A stretch of DNA of 64,000 bases. Source: Cyanoderma ruficeps. Taxonomy: Eukaryota > Chordata > Aves > Passeriformes > Timaliidae. Below, in pieces: positions 1-12,749 of the stretch (within the stretch, counting starts at the first letter, position 1; each line of letters opens with the position of its first letter). The stretch lies in contig VZDJ01000223.1 of the NCBI GenBank assembly GCA_008694505.1, positions 4,419,960 to 4,483,959 on the forward strand, in the 5' to 3' direction. The notes under the pieces are model-generated. The model ran no database searches and was not told the origin of the DNA. It worked only from the letters and a program-made list of their open reading frames with translations. The translations under genes and the position numbers were made by a program.

Positions 1-1773
1 GAACCTGTGTCATTGCTTTATACTTGTGGTTGAAATTCTTCTTTTTGGCACTCGATGAACAACCTAAACAAACCCCAAACTAAACACAGAAGGGATTCAA
101 TACTGGAAATACAAATAGCTGTATGTTTAAAGTGTCATCAGAATTCCCAAAAAACTGCTCCTGTGTGTCGCTTGCTCAGAGCTTTCCCTCTCCAGAGCAC
201 CTCGAGGAGTTTGGCAGCTCCAGCAGGAATCTCTGGATTCACCACCTCAAATTCCAAGGCTTTTCCTGCCCATATTCCAGCCCAGGTGTGGAACTCCAGC
301 CTCACGATGCTCTCTCATCTCATTTCTTCCTCCCCAGGCTGGGATTTTCCATCCCTTTCCCTTCAATCCTCAAAACTCCAACAGTCAAAGCCACAGCTTT
401 AGATCTTCACAGAGCAGCCAAACACTAAAATTATTGAACAAAATGTCAATATAATAAAACAATAAATTAACAATAAATTATCAATACATCATTTATTTAT
501 TAAAATAATAATTGAGAAAAAATTAAATTATTAATTATTACCCCCTGGTAAAAAAGGGGGTTTTCTCCCTCCCCCTGCTGTGAGATGTTAAAGCAGGAAA
601 TCTCTCCTTCCTGACCTGTTCAAATCAAAGCAGACTGACAGAAAAGAGCCCCTGGAAGAGTCAAGTCTGTGTTTGTCCCTCAGCTCTGTAACTCACAGAG
701 AGGGCAGCGCTGGATTTGATCACTGGAGAAACTTCCAGGTTATAAAATCCCTTTCAAACTCTTCTCAGAGACTGAAATGTAAATCACTCAGCACATCACT
801 CTGCACTGGTTCCAGCTGTCCCCAAAAATGCCGTGCAGTTCCACTGGTGACATTTATTTCATGTAGTCCGAAGTGTGTGGGGGGGATTTTTTTATGAGGT
901 GATTTTATTTTTTGGGCTGCAGGTAAAACCTTTGGGCGCAGACTGAGCTCACATGGAGCTTCTCTTCCCACTGACATCAAATTCTCTTGGATCTCCAGGG
1001 ATCATCCAGCCATAATCTTTCCATGGTTCAAGTTCTCTGGAAACTCTCTGGCATTGCCCTAAATTCTCCTGCTCCCTCTCCGATCGCTCTCTTTGATCCC
1101 GAACAACATTTTTTTTGTGACTTCTCTCCGAGTTTCAGCCACGTGATCTCTTATCTTTGCAAAAATCGAATTCCTGGGCACTTCAATCAAACAACAAGGC
1201 GGGGAATTGTCAGCAAACCTCGCCAGGAGGGAAAAGCCATCGAGACTCTGACAGGGAGGTGTCAGGGGTGAGTGCCACCAGCTAAGCCAAAGGACACAAC
1301 GTGTCAGAGGATGGATCAGGGGCCAGGAATGTTCAAAGGAAAGCTCGGGGGAAGGGAAAAATGCAAACCCTGCACAAATTGCGCGCCTGCCCCGGCAAGC
1401 AGAGCTCACAGAGGTCTGCAGGGGAATTGGGGGCTCATCTTGGGCACAGTCAGGGCTTCCCAAAGTGTCCTAAATTAATCATGGCCTCAGCTTCCAGAGG
1501 TGCTTTTAACTGTGTGCAACTGGAGATCTTAATCGCTCGTTCAGGTAAAAGGGGAGTGGAGCAGTCTTTGTTTTGCTCGACGTGTTCCAAAGGAGTTTTA
1601 ATTTTAGAGAAGAGTGCAGAGAGTAACATTCAGTATTTCTTCTTATGTCTCAAAAGGAAGAGGAGGAAAAGGAAAATAAGAGTAAAAAAAATTTGCTGGA
1701 AAGTTTTTGGGTTGTTCAACCTTTAACAAAATCAAACTCGCAGCAGTCAATCAATCAAATCCCGCTCGGATCA
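1..1773. other. Unassigned non-coding sequence with an AT-rich patch
   Basis: No reading frame here resembles a known protein, and none exceeds about 140 codons. An AT-rich stretch (about 424-545) of A/T runs with repeated 'aataaatta' words ends in a small hairpin-like 'cccccctggtaaaaaaggggg' type sequence (539-560). The rest is ordinary mixed-composition DNA in which I recognise nothing. Confidence 0.6.
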
Positions 1774-1925
1774 GAGCAGCTGTGGCTGCCCCATCCCTGG
1801 AAGTGTCCCAGGCAGGGTTGGATGGGGCTTGGAGCACAGAAGGTGTGGAACGGGATGAGCAGTTCCTGGGAGAGCAGGAGGTGCGGAACTGGATGATTTT
1901 CCAACGCAAACCATTCCACGATTCA
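1774..1925 (+). mobile_element. CR1 LINE 3' end, 5'-truncated
   Basis: The segment reads in CR1 sense: 'ctgtggctgccccatccctgg', 'ttggatggggcttggagca', then a diverged middle and the terminal 'aaccattccacgattc'. These words follow the order of the avian CR1 3' UTR. Only the last 150 bp or so are present, the usual outcome of 5' truncation at insertion. There is no ORF2 sequence. Confidence 0.85.
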
Positions 1926-3888
1926 GACCAGAATAAAAAACTCCACAACCTCCACACGAACTCACTGTGCTGCTCCTCCCCCCCCTGCCCAAGCCCACAC
2001 CAAGACTCGGGGACACCCTAAAACCCTTTTCCATCAGCTTGAAGCCCAGGGAAGGACCCAGAGGAACCTCTGGAGGTGGCAGAGCAGTGTCACAGAGGGG
2101 TGGCAGGGCTCTGATTGCGCGGGTGGGGCTGGGAACAGGTGAGCTCTGTTTATCCAGGTGGGGAGAGACAAATCCAACAGGATGAACTCATCAAGGAGCT
2201 GATTTGCTGTGCCTGGGCAACTGGAAAGGAGCTCTCCCTCGGCCCACCTGGTGGTGGCTTGCACAGGTGATTGTTGAAGATACGTGTATTTAAATTCCTG
2301 CCTCTTTATTGCTCATAAATAACAAAGTTATCGCCGAGCGCTGGGGGAGCAGGAGCAATAGATCTCCTTCTGCTCTAATCCTGGCCTCTCCCGATCATTT
2401 TATCCCAGGGAAATTCATCACAGCCCGAGGCTCCTTTAGGAAATGTCAGCCCTTTCTACAAGTCATTCCCCAACGAACTGTCCAGGGAACAGCTCAGCAT
2501 CGCTCCTCACGGGCAATAAAATTGGAAAACTGAAGAACCTTTCATTAAGTAAGTGGTCCATGAATCAATTCAGGAGAATTATTGGGATCTTTGGCAGCCA
2601 AAGCCATGTTTGTGGTGCCTGTGCCCTTTCCAGATGGAATATCAGCAGAGACTCTGCCTTGGCTGGGGACAGAGACATGAAATCACTCTGGGTTCATCGT
2701 TAAGTTTTTTGAACCACTCTTGACGTAAAACTGACCCTGGAATTGCTGCCAGCCCTGCCTGCATGCTCAGCTCACAACTTTGGGCTAGAATTAGCTTGTT
2801 TTGGGCAAAGCCAAAACTGAAACACAACCACGAGGAAAGAGAGAAACAGGAGAAAAGAGAACTCCTTACAATTTTTAAAGTACAGATCACCTCGTGTACT
2901 TCTCTGAAATCTGCATTTCAGTGCCAGTCCCAGGGTTGAAAAGTACTAAAATCACTTGTCCTGGTGATTTTTTTTTCTCAGTTAGATGATTTTCCCTTTA
3001 TTTCGGTGGTCACTTCCCTCATCCATTTACAGACTTCCATCACTTCTAACAACAATTATTGAAGTTCTTTGCCCACTTTGCTGTTGCAATAAATGTGTTG
3101 AGTTTTATCAGCATCCTGCTCCAGCAGGTATCAGAGAACTGATGGACCCCGATGGGAAGCTGCTCCCTGAGTCCTGAAAATTACCTATTTAGACCCCATT
3201 TTGCCTCCTAAATAAAATATAAAATTGGCATTCTGAGGAAATGTCTCTCTCCCTTTATTCGGTGTCTGGAGAAATGACCTCGCTCTTAATTTAAGCACCT
3301 TAAAAGCAGAGCTGGATGAATCCAGGCTTTGCTGCTAAGTGAGCACATGGAGCCTCTTTTCCTTTATAATTAGGCCCATCAAACCTCCTAACCCTGAGGG
3401 TCTTTTTTTGAAAATCCTGCGCTAATTTCAGCTGCTGGATATAAGTGTCCAAATGTTTGGGTGCCTATGGAAACTTCCTCTGGAGCAGCCATAAGGAAGC
3501 TGTATTTGTAGTCCACGCATTTCCATGTATCATTAATATATGGCAAGAATGTAAGTAGTTGGAAAATATGTTCACAGTCCCTGGCTGATTCTTCCAAGAT
3601 GGGGCTGTTGTAGGAAAAAGGATTAGGTGAGTTAAAAGTGCCCAGGGCTCAGCAGTCATTAAGAGCTGCAACTGCTCCCAGCAAAAAATACTTTTTGCAG
3701 CTGCACTTTGGCGAAATGTTTCACGTGGTTGGGGTGGTTTGGTTTCTCCTGGGCACGTCGATATTCCTGGGCAGGAATATTCCACTGCTCAGCAGGCAGC
3801 AGCCAAGGTGGGTGGGTGGGTTTTGGGGAAATGTTGAGCTCCGAGAGCTCAACCAGAGAGATGTTGAGCTCAGAGTAAACATGGAGTC
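1926..3888. other. Unassigned non-coding sequence
   Basis: No recognisable gene or repeat. The stretch has scattered short chance frames. The segment about 2280-2420 is a candidate conserved element listed separately. Confidence 0.55.
2278..2425. promoter_or_regulatory. Candidate conserved non-coding element (speculative)
   Basis: A repeat-free patch with 'tttattgctcataaataacaa' type words: an AACAAAG SOX/TCF-like motif and a CATAAA HOX-like motif. It stands out from its surroundings only by texture. Conservation was not tested, so this is inference. Confidence 0.18.
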
Positions 3889-4486
3889 GATGCCTTTAGG
3901 ATTTTGGTTTTTATATTTTTTCATCTGTTTGTAATCCTGTATAACTGTAAACTCCACACGCAGTGTGAGCTGCTGCTTCCCCATTTTGGGCAGACACAAC
4001 AATTCCTCTCCAGGCCTGGGGATCAAGGACACCTCACTGCCTCAGGCCTGAGAAATGGAAACAAAAGTGAGTTGGGGCAGCAAACTGGGGGTAAATGACT
4101 TCATTAGCTGAAGCTGTAATTGGAAGATTAACCCCCAATCTGCAAAGGGACCAAACTTATCAAAGTGTCAAAACCCGTGACCATTGTCCATTTTGGGTGG
4201 GTTTCATCTGCCCTCGATGTACCTGCAGGCCCTTCAGTAAACAGAACTGCTTTTCATTCCCTTAACTGTGTCAGGCCTGTGTTTTCAGGTGGGCCCCAAA
4301 GGCCTCAAAGTGCTCAAACGGGGATGGATGTGTGATTTACTCTGCCTTAAACTGCATTTCCCTGGGGTTAATATTGGTTAATATTGGTTAATATTGCTAA
4401 TATTGGGATACACGTGGTGTCCCTGGCACTTCCCAGGCTCCCAGGAACCACCCCTTGCTCTTCCCTCTGTCCACCCAGCAGCCAAA
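3889..4486 (+). mobile_element. LTR-like dispersed repeat, copy 1
   Basis: This block of about 598 bp is the diverged reverse complement of 18231-18818. Shared landmarks, in order, are 'gatgcctttaggattttgg', 'caggcctggggatcaagga', 'gaagctgtaattggaagatt', 'tcaggcctgtgttttcaggt' and 'cttgctcttccctctgtcca'. Read in plus orientation, the partner copy has an AATAAA after 'ggcccttc'. Here the same site is 'cagtaaaca', a decayed polyadenylation signal. That layout suits a solo LTR of an endogenous retrovirus, but I see no coding remnant, and the LTR assignment is from memory of songbird repeats. A small 10-bp tandem 'ggttaatatt' (about 4366-4400) sits inside it. Confidence 0.6.
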
Positions 4487-5914
4487 GGCTTCGTGTTGGG
4501 AACCCAGACAGGGCTGGAGGCAAAAGGGGAACTCCCAGGGGCAGTGTGAGAGGATGGCCCTGCCCCAGTCCCGGTGATCGCAGCCTGGCACAGCCCAGAG
4601 CTCACCCAGGGGTGATAACAGAGCTGTGTCACCACAGCATGGCCGTGCTGCCATGGTGACAGACTGGTGGCAGACTGGGATGGGCCTCCCGGCCTGCTGG
4701 AGCAGCCTGGGCTGCTGGAATGACACAAGCTTCAAGGTCCACTGCAAGCCAAACCATGCCGTGAGTCTGACTTGCTCTGGCTAAATTCTCCTGCTCTTCC
4801 TGCCAGTGAGGACATCCTCCAAAAATTCAGTCTTTTCCCCTCACTTGGAAGGTGATTTTTGGTTTAAAATTCGCTGGGTGTGAATTTTCCTGAAATTCTG
4901 GTGAGCTTCATCGCCATGGACTGAGATGTGATGGCCTTTGCACACCAAAACACAAGAAAAAAATTATTTATAATGACACTTTAACATACTTCAAGTAGAT
5001 CCTTAGAGTTTAACTGCAAGCCAAAGTTTTGGTCATGACCTTTTCAGCAATCTTGAACCTATGAGTAATATCCTATCTGATTCAGGAGAAGTGAAAGTAT
5101 GGAGAGTTTATTCCTTTTCTGAGTCACTTGTTTTGATAATTCCACACCAATTCTTTGAGGGTAGAGTCTCTATTGAACACAGACCCACATGATTTTTTCA
5201 CTTCTGATAAAACAGTGCTCCCTAAACCCAGTTCTGTCCCACTCTAAGGGGAGAGCTGCTTTCCAGGTGGTTGTTGAGGTTGTGGGGGTTCCCAACCTCC
5301 CAATAATCTCTCTGACTTTAAGTCAGGCTCTGCAGTGGGCTCAGCCTCTTGCCTTCATCCCCTACTCACCCAATATTTCCTTAGAAGTGTCCTTTTCCAA
5401 GGAAAATCCAATCCATAAGGCCTTTGCATGCAGTGGAGATTAAAAAACCAACCAAATTCATAGCATTAGCCTCTGTATAGAGTTTCTATTTTATCTAACA
5501 AACACTCAGCAAACAAAAGTCTGCTGGGTTGTGGTTTTGGCTGCCTGACTTCCCCTAAACTTGGAAAAATGTGTAAATGAAGGAACAATAATAAGATAAA
5601 AAGTTGAATAAACTGTGGAGATACAGCAAAAAAAAAAAATACATCTGTGCCTTCTTGGAATAACCAAAAGATATGGAGACCATGGATGTTTACAGGACAG
5701 TGGGACGGGTGAGGCTAATTCAGGGATCACCTCTTCTGCATCATAAGTAAACCCAGGAATTTCTACTCAAGAACTGTCCCATCACCACTGGAGTTTAGGG
5801 ACTTCTCAGCTGCGTGAGCCTTCCATGCCATGGAGGAGGATAAAGGCTGGATAATATAAAGGAAAAGGTTGGTGCAGCATGGAGGGTGAAATCAGAGATC
5901 TGGACGTGGTGGGA
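4487..5914. other. Unassigned non-coding sequence
   Basis: No gene or recognised repeat. An A-run lies at about 5628-5639. The sequence is otherwise of mixed composition. Confidence 0.55.
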
Positions 5915-6012
5915 GAAGGTGTTTCAGAAGGGCAGAAGGTGTTTGAGGATGGGTGAAGGTGTTTGAGGATGGGTGAAGGTGTCTCAGAAGGGCAGAAGGT
6001 GTTTCAGAGGGG
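5915..6012. repeat. 20-bp minisatellite, about 5 copies
   Basis: The word 'gaaggtgt' recurs at 5915, 5935, 5955, 5975 and 5995, a strict 20-bp period, with unit variants 'ttcagaagggca' and 'ttgaggatgggt'. The unit has no stop in several frames, which explains the overlapping open frames on both strands here. Confidence 0.9.
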
Positions 6013-6644
6013 AAAACACCGTGCTCCTGCCCTGCCAAGCGTTTTGTAAGAGTGGAGACAACAACATTTTGCGAGGAGAAGTTGAGGAGCGAGGCTGGAG
6101 CCCGCCGAGCAGCCTGAGGCAGGAGCAGGGCTGGGCCTGCAGGCCAAGCTGGGCCTCCAAAACACAAAGGCGAGGAAGGAGCTCGTGTTTGCAACGTGAA
6201 GTCACGGAAAGGGCGCGGGAGCCGCGGCGGCACGAGGAGCTCCAGCCTCACAAAAAGCCGTGGTGGCTGCGGCGCTCTCAACTCTCTGCTCCAGCCAGAG
6301 ATTTCCTGCTGGGCCACAAACGTCACCGCTCCTGCTCCTGCCACAACTGCTCAGGACGGGAAAATACGGGAGCTGCTGGCTCCGTGACTGCCAACATCCC
6401 GCTCCCGACCCGGGGCTGACCCTGCAGCGGCGCTGGTTGCCAAGGGACAATCTTACGTACTGGGATTTGTTTTAGCAACATCATAATAAACGTTTGTTTT
6501 TTGGTTTTTTTGTTTTTGTTTTTGCTCAGCAGTTTGTGAAACTTCGGTTTGAAACTAGAAGCAAAATATGAGGCCTTGGTGGAAGATGGTGCCAGGGGAA
6601 AAAGCAAAACATAACATGCTGTGTGTGTGAAAAAAAACATAAGT
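6013..6644. other. CpG-enriched unassigned segment
   Basis: About 6090-6440 is GC-rich with many CpGs (for example 'gggcgcgggagccgcggcgg' at about 6207). It could be a weak CpG island or a remnant of one. I see no TATA box, no downstream coding exon and no recognisable protein. T-runs at about 6495-6525 mark its right edge. Confidence 0.3.
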
Positions 6645-6830
6645 AAAGTGACAATTCATTATATAAAAGTGATCATTTGAGATATAGAAATGCCCATTTA
6701 GGAGATCAAAGTGATCATTTAGGAGATCAAAGTGATCATTTATGATATAAAAGTGCCTATTTATGAGATAGAAGTGCCCATTTATGAGATAAAACTGCCC
6801 ATTTATGAGATAAAAGTCCCCATTTATGAG
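6645..6830. repeat. 21-bp minisatellite, about 9 copies
   Basis: The repeating unit is close to 'aaagtgcccatttatgagat' plus one base. Because 21 bp is seven codons, the minus-strand frame stays open across the array and encodes a seven-residue repeat rich in N, H, F and Y. That 165-codon frame (6555-7052, minus) is therefore a repeat artefact and not evidence for a protein. Confidence 0.9.
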
Positions 6831-8547
6831 TGTGAGAGGCTGGAGGGGCCTGCCAATGAGATAGTATTTTATATCTCCTTTCATTTGCAAGAATTCATGG
6901 TGGTTTCCTCTGTCTACAAACACCGCATCCACTCCAGAGAGTAAAAAACAATGACAGATGAAAAACTTTGTTAAAATGTGTTCAAAAAGGGAAAAAACTG
7001 GGAATGACAATCTGAGCAGGCCCAGGTAGGGCTGTCCCCTGCAGAAGGTCACCTGTTACTGCAGAGCACTGAGAGCTTCTAGGACTAAAAACCACTTTTT
7101 AAAACCCTCCCCAAAAGGGATATCCTTTATCCCCAAGGACAGAGGCTGAATTGAAGGAATACCAAGATGAGACTCTCTTTAAGATGTTCAATCTTATAAA
7201 GAGTAACAGTGAGGATGAGTGCAAGGAACTTGTTCCTATCCTGTTTTTCCTGCCTGTTCAAACCTCTGCCTGTCTGGAACCAGCTGCTCAAGGCTCAAAA
7301 CCTTCTGCAGCCACATCTGTCCCAGTGCCACGGGGAGAAGATGCTATTGTGAAAATCGTGGATGCTCTCATCGCCCTTTGTTCCAGGCCCGCAGTACGGC
7401 CCGGTTCAGAAAACACGTCAGGTCATCAAATCAGCGCAGTAAATCTTCCCTTTTACTTAGAAAGACAAAAATAATCCTGACTTTTTCATGAGCTCACACA
7501 ACACCAAGAGGCATTTCAGGCTCAGGAAAGGATCTCATTTCTGCTGTCACAAGTTGGAGCGGGCTGCACTTGGATGGGCCCTGGGGCTGCGCACAGAATC
7601 CAGCTCCGTCCCGAAGGGGAGCATCCGAGGCACAGATTTGGTGGCAAGACCCCATCCCCAGCTCTTTTTTTGGAGTTCACCCGTGCAGGGGCCCTGCTGC
7701 AGCTAGTGCCAGGCTCAATATTAAATGCAGAAGAAGGAGAAGGAGCCTGCAGGAGCAGGGGCTGGGCCTCCTGGGCGAGAGGGCCCAGCCGCCACAGAGA
7801 GCGCGGAATCGCTTTCCATGATCCTCGCTTGGAGAGCTGGCCTGATTTCCTTTCATGTGTCCTCACTATTCCTATTGGAAGGGATTTCCAGCCTCTGTCT
7901 ATTTATACCCATTTCTTCTCGTGCCAACATTGTCTCTTCGCTTAAATAACTTTCCTCTGCCTGCTGCTTCGCCTCCTTGATGCTCTCAGCTGTCAGATCC
8001 CCCCTCAGCCTCCTCTCCTCAGGCAAAACAAGTCAATCCCACTTAATAACCCCTGAGGAAGAGTCCCCATTCCCTGGATTCTTCATTCCCTACAACAAGC
8101 TCCTCTGTCTGGATGTGCTGGTGAGGATTCACAGCCCTTCCTCTACGGAAGTTTTAGGGTCACATTTTAGGGTCGTGTCATAACCTGAGGGCTCAGAGGA
8201 AAGGTCTGTGGTTCTTCCTTTGCTTTCACCAGAACAAAGCAATCCCCATGTAATAATGCAGCAATTAATTACGTCTCTGGTACCCCACACAGAGCTAGGG
8301 GGAAATACTGTGGTTCCTATTGCAGAATGTTCATTTCTCATTGCCAACAGCAAATGAGGACATTGGCTTTTCTTCTAAAAATGTTAAGGCCCAGGTAGGA
8401 GTTCAAAAATGGACAAAATATCTGTTTATTGGGTAGAGAAGGATGCAGACAGGTAAAGAGAACAGAGTTCCCTTCGTAGCTCGGTAAATGCAAATAATTC
8501 CTTTTACTCTCATCACCTCTACCTCTCTCTTTTTCATCAGCATCGTA
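6831..8547. other. Unassigned non-coding sequence
   Basis: Mixed-composition DNA without a recognisable gene. The 107-codon frame at 7151-7474 and the 123-codon frame at 7574-7945 have no domain or motif I recognise, and are of a length expected by chance in GC-richer DNA. Confidence 0.55.
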
Positions 8548-8815
8548 TCATGGAATCATGGAATGGTTTGGGTTGGAAAGGGCCTCAAAGCTTGTCCAGA
8601 GCCATGGGCAGGGACACCTTCCACTATCCCAGGCTGCTCCAAACTCTGTCCAACCTGGCCTTGGACACTTCCAGGGATGCAGAGGCAGCCACAGCTTCTC
8701 TGGGCACCTGTGCCAGGGCCTGCCCACCCTCCCAGGGAACAATTCCTTCCCAATCTCAAATCTAAACCCACTCTCAGTGTGAGGCCATTCCCATGTCCTT
8801 TCCTATTACTACCTG
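8548..8815 (-). mobile_element. CR1 LINE 3' end
   Basis: Read on plus, the block starts with 'tcatggaatcatggaatgg' and continues through 'ccatgggcagggacacctt', 'ttggacacttccagggatg' and 'ctaaacccactctcag'. This is the CR1 3' region in reverse orientation, so the element lies on minus. The repeated 'atcatgga' at 8547-8562 is the CR1 8-bp terminal repeat. At about 268 bp this is one of the better-preserved tails in the window. No ORF2 is present. Confidence 0.92.
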
Positions 8816-11800
8816 GCAGATAAAAGATGTTTCTCCTTGAAGTCAAGTCAGTGATAAAACTCCTGTTGACTTCTTGTTGTTGCAGGGAGCAGAGGAGGGT
8901 TCTGGTTTTTGTAACGTGGGCAGAAATCTGATGGAATAAAATGAATTTCAGTGATAACCTCACTTAACAGAGCCCCCTTATCCAAGGCAGAATAAAACCA
9001 GGGAGGTCTTCAAAAGATGCAGAGAGAAGCTGGTCACAGAAAGAAGAGTGAGGCTGAAAATGCAGCTAAAAATTCTTCCAAAGGTTCACCCTGTGCCCAG
9101 ATCACCCAAGGTCCTGCTGGAGTTGCACACTCATGATTTACACACCCACAGTGGCTCTCTGCTGCTGCTAATGAGCACCTGGTGTTTCCATGACTTACAC
9201 CTTGCCTCCGGAATACAAAAATCCTGCCACATCCATCACCCCAGGCCTCCTCTCCAAACAGCAGGAAGGGCAGAAATAACAAGATCTTGCAGGAAAAGCC
9301 CAAGCAGCTCAAAAAGAAACTATGTCAGGAGTAACAAATCCACGGCTTATGTCAGACCCTGCTCCAGATAAGAGGAAATATTTTTTTTTTTTAAATGAAA
9401 TCCAAGTATGGCCCTTGCAGATGTGGAAAGAATGCAGCAGGAAGGTATTTCCAATTCCCAGTGGAAACAGGTTTTGCAGTGGGGTTGTTTTAATGTTCTT
9501 TTTTTTTTTTTTTTCCCCAGCTGCTCCTTGCCCTCTTTGCTGTTTCCTTGGGGATTGGGGAGCACCGGTGCCCTCATTCCAGCTGGGAGCAAACCCAGGG
9601 AAGGCCTGTCCAAGGGGCAAGAGGAAGTCTGTGTTCCACGATTAATTCTCCTGCTGATTGAGGGTTCTGATACCGCACGAGTGACAATAAAAATCCCCAC
9701 GCATGGGAATGCTTTTCCACCAAAGCAACCTCGCTTTTAGCCACCTGCTAAAATCAGGGAAAATGGAGGTTTCGTGCTGGATTTCTCTCCCTTTCCTGCT
9801 TCCCAGTGGGTGGCATTTCCCTCCCTCCTTCCCTTTTCCTTCTCCAGCGCAGAAAGAACTTATTTATGAGGGAGATAAGGGAGAACAAATCCTAGAAGAG
9901 CTTTGGCCTCAATGCCATGGCTTTGATAAGTGTCTTATGTTTAGGAAAAATGTGGTTAAATTTTGAATTATTTCTGAACAAACAGTTGGACAGTAAAAAC
10001 CAGGTGCTTGTGGAGATGCTGGTGAGGTTCTGCAGCTTTATTTAAATATGAAAAAAAGATTTATTGCTTTTTTTCCTCATGAAGGGAGTCAGGGTTTTTA
10101 CGCTGGAGAAAGGCCAACTTCACCTCTCAATGGTTAAAAAGCCCCAAATATCAGCTTGTACTTAAAATCCCTGCAAATGTTTTGGGTGGCAAAATTCTGT
10201 GGAAATTTGGGTTGAGCTGGGTAACATTTTTTCCTTACAATGCCTTCAGCCCAATCCAAATTTCCAGAGCAAACAGCATTTTTTCCCCCCGAAGATTTTT
10301 CAGCCGTACAGTGACAATTTGCAATGTGTTATTTCAATTAATTGTCAACTGTTTCCAGATCTCGGAGCAGATCACTGGATATAAACCCGGCACTGCTACT
10401 CGATTTGCTTCTCTTTCCTCTCATTTATTTTCCAAGACAAGAGCTTTGGGGTGACCATCTGCTTCTCATTTCGAACCTGTCTGCTTTTGTTGATACCTGA
10501 TGTCTTCTGCCTCATGCACAAGCTCAATTAAAGATTGATAAGCAGAGTTTTTGTTTTGACACAGGTTCCCCGATCCCGAGCAGCAAAGCTTCACAATTCT
10601 GAGTTGCTTTTGTGGTGCAGGGCTTTTTCAGGGGCTTTAAATTCTGTTTTAGACCCGTGCTTAGCAACTGTTTCCCAATCTGCTTTTGAGTTAGCTCGTG
10701 AAATGGAATAGAGACGTTTTTGGGGCTAAATTAGAGGCATTTGTGAAACGTGGGGCTGTAGGAAATGTGAAGTTAAGGCTCCAGCTCTTCCTCCCTCCTG
10801 GTTTCCATACTAAACCCTCTCAGTTTTTAGGCTAAAATAGCTTTATTTGCCTAATTCTGTTGTAGCACTGTGAGGATCACCCTGGCTCCTCTGCACTCCT
10901 CCACCTCTGCTGCAGCTTCTGCCAGGTGAGCAGCTCCAGGCAGAGAGCCAAATACCAACCTCTCCACATCCTCCAAGTGATGTTTATTCTCTTAATTGAC
11001 TCCTTGCCTCCCCTGCCCCCGGCGGGATGAAGCAGCTCCAAACCTTTCCCAACACTCAGCTCTGAAGTGGCAGCGACTTAGAGCAGGCTCGAAAGGAAAA
11101 TGGGATGAAATGACCAATATAAGGGAGAAATTGTGTTTGTCACCATCAAAATCTGCTTCCCCAGCCCCTCTCAGAGCTGGTCAGGGGCAAAATGTGAGGA
11201 CAAAGTGGGATCTAAACTCAGGTGCTGCTTAAACCCAGTTTTATTTCCATTCTCACGTCTCTAAAAGCTCCCATCTTGCTTTTCCTCACCCAAGTTTGTG
11301 TGATTCTTTCATTAAAAATTTGGTCTTTTGAAGGTTTCAGGTAATGGAGAAACCTGAGCCTGCCTGGAGGGTGCTTTGGCTCCCCTAAAACATCAATTTC
11401 TTTAAATTTAAATTTAAATTCAAATTAAAAAACTTTATGCCCCCCTTTCTTTTCCATCCTACAAACAGAACTGCCTGATTTTGGGTAGGATGAACCTTAG
11501 ACAGCAACTTCCCACTCTTCAGGTGGGAAGCTGCTCTTGTCTTCCCTTTTAATTATTCCCCAAAGCCCTTGATTATCCTCTATTTTCCCCATCTAATCAG
11601 AACATCATACGCAAGCAAAATCCACAGGGTTTTGGGTTTGTTTTTTTTTTCTCCTGTCTGTTTTACTTACTCCGTTCATATTTTTCTCATAAAATCTGTC
11701 ACCAGTGGCCAGTTCCTTTCTCTCTGTAATGGAAACTTTGGGATTGGTTAAGAGAAAAAAAAAAAAGCAACCCAGCAAACCCAATCCTAAATCATTAAGT

Positions 11801-12263
11801 AAGATAATATCTCAGAGTTATTACTTAACAATGAGAAATTTTATAGCAGACGTTTTGACAGGACATTTTTCACTTACAAAACCATCCTCCTTTTTTTATT
11901 TTTTTTTTTCTTTCTCCCTTAGGTTATAAGGTGCTTAAATCATTTTTGCTGAAGGAAGGAGGAAACAGCTGTGGCTCAAACACACTTTTTCTGTCTGTCG
12001 TTCCATCTTTATTTTTTCTCTTTCTGTGCATTCAGCACCCTCGGAGTGAAAGCAGCAGCAGCAGCGGCAGCGGGGCCAAGATTAGAAATTAAAGAACGTA
12101 AACTTGAATTTGGATCATCTGGGGCCAGGTCTGAGGGCAGGAGTTCTCTTCTCCCCTGGTTTCCTGGCTGGGCTGGATGTCCCATTTCTGGGTGAAGGGG
12201 CAGGAGCTGGGATGTGCCAACCCCTGCCCATCCTGCAGCCTCAGCTTTCCCTCCGCTTTGGAA
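8816..12263. other. Unassigned non-coding sequence with homopolymer runs
   Basis: No gene or long repeat is recognised. There are T-runs at about 9380-9392, 9498-9515 and 11641-11651, an A-run at 11754-11766, an AT patch at about 11400-11440, and a GCA-rich patch at about 12050-12072. The segment 10180-10600 is listed separately as a candidate conserved element. Confidence 0.55.
10180..10600. promoter_or_regulatory. Candidate conserved non-coding element (speculative)
   Basis: A repeat-free, moderately AT-rich stretch with dense homeodomain-type cores (AATTA, CAATTAA) and GATA-like words, for example 'attaaagattgataagcaga' at about 10527. It is picked by texture alone. Confidence 0.18.
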
Positions 12264-12690
12264 CCAGGCTGTGGATCCCATTCCCAGACTATGGATCCCA
12301 TTCCCAGGCTGTGGATCCCATTCCCAGACTGTGGATTCAATTCCCAGGCTGTGGATCCCATTCCCAGACTATGGATCCAATTCCCAGGCTGTGGATCCCA
12401 TTCCCAGACTGTGGATTCAATTCCCAGGCTGTGGATCCCATTCCCAGACTATGGATCCAATTCCCAGGCTGTGGATCCCATTCCCAGGCTATGGATTCCA
12501 TTCCCAGACTGTGGATCCCATTCCCAGGCTGTGGATCCCATTCCCAGATTGTGGCTCCCCTTCCCCAGACTTTGGACCATCTTCCCAAGCTGTGGATCCC
12601 CTTCCCAGACTTTGGATCCCCTTCCCAGGCTGTGGATCCCCTTCCCACATTCTGGATCCCTTTCCCAGATTCTGGATCTGCTTCCCAGCT
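12264..12690. repeat. 20-bp minisatellite, about 21 copies
   Basis: The unit is close to 'gctgtggatcccattcccag', with variants 'gactatgg', 'ttcaattccc' and 'ccccttccc'. Spacing is 20 bp almost throughout, degrading towards the right end. Because 20 is not a multiple of three and the unit carries no stop, all three plus frames stay open (frames at 12104-12739, 12177-12731 and 12214-12702), as does a minus frame (12337-12810). Each encodes the same 20-residue peptide period in rotated phase. Confidence 0.95.
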
Positions 12691-12749
12691 GCTCCCATTT
12701 AATCCAAGGAGCTTCCCTGGACCAAACCTAACCCACTGAAGCACTCCAG

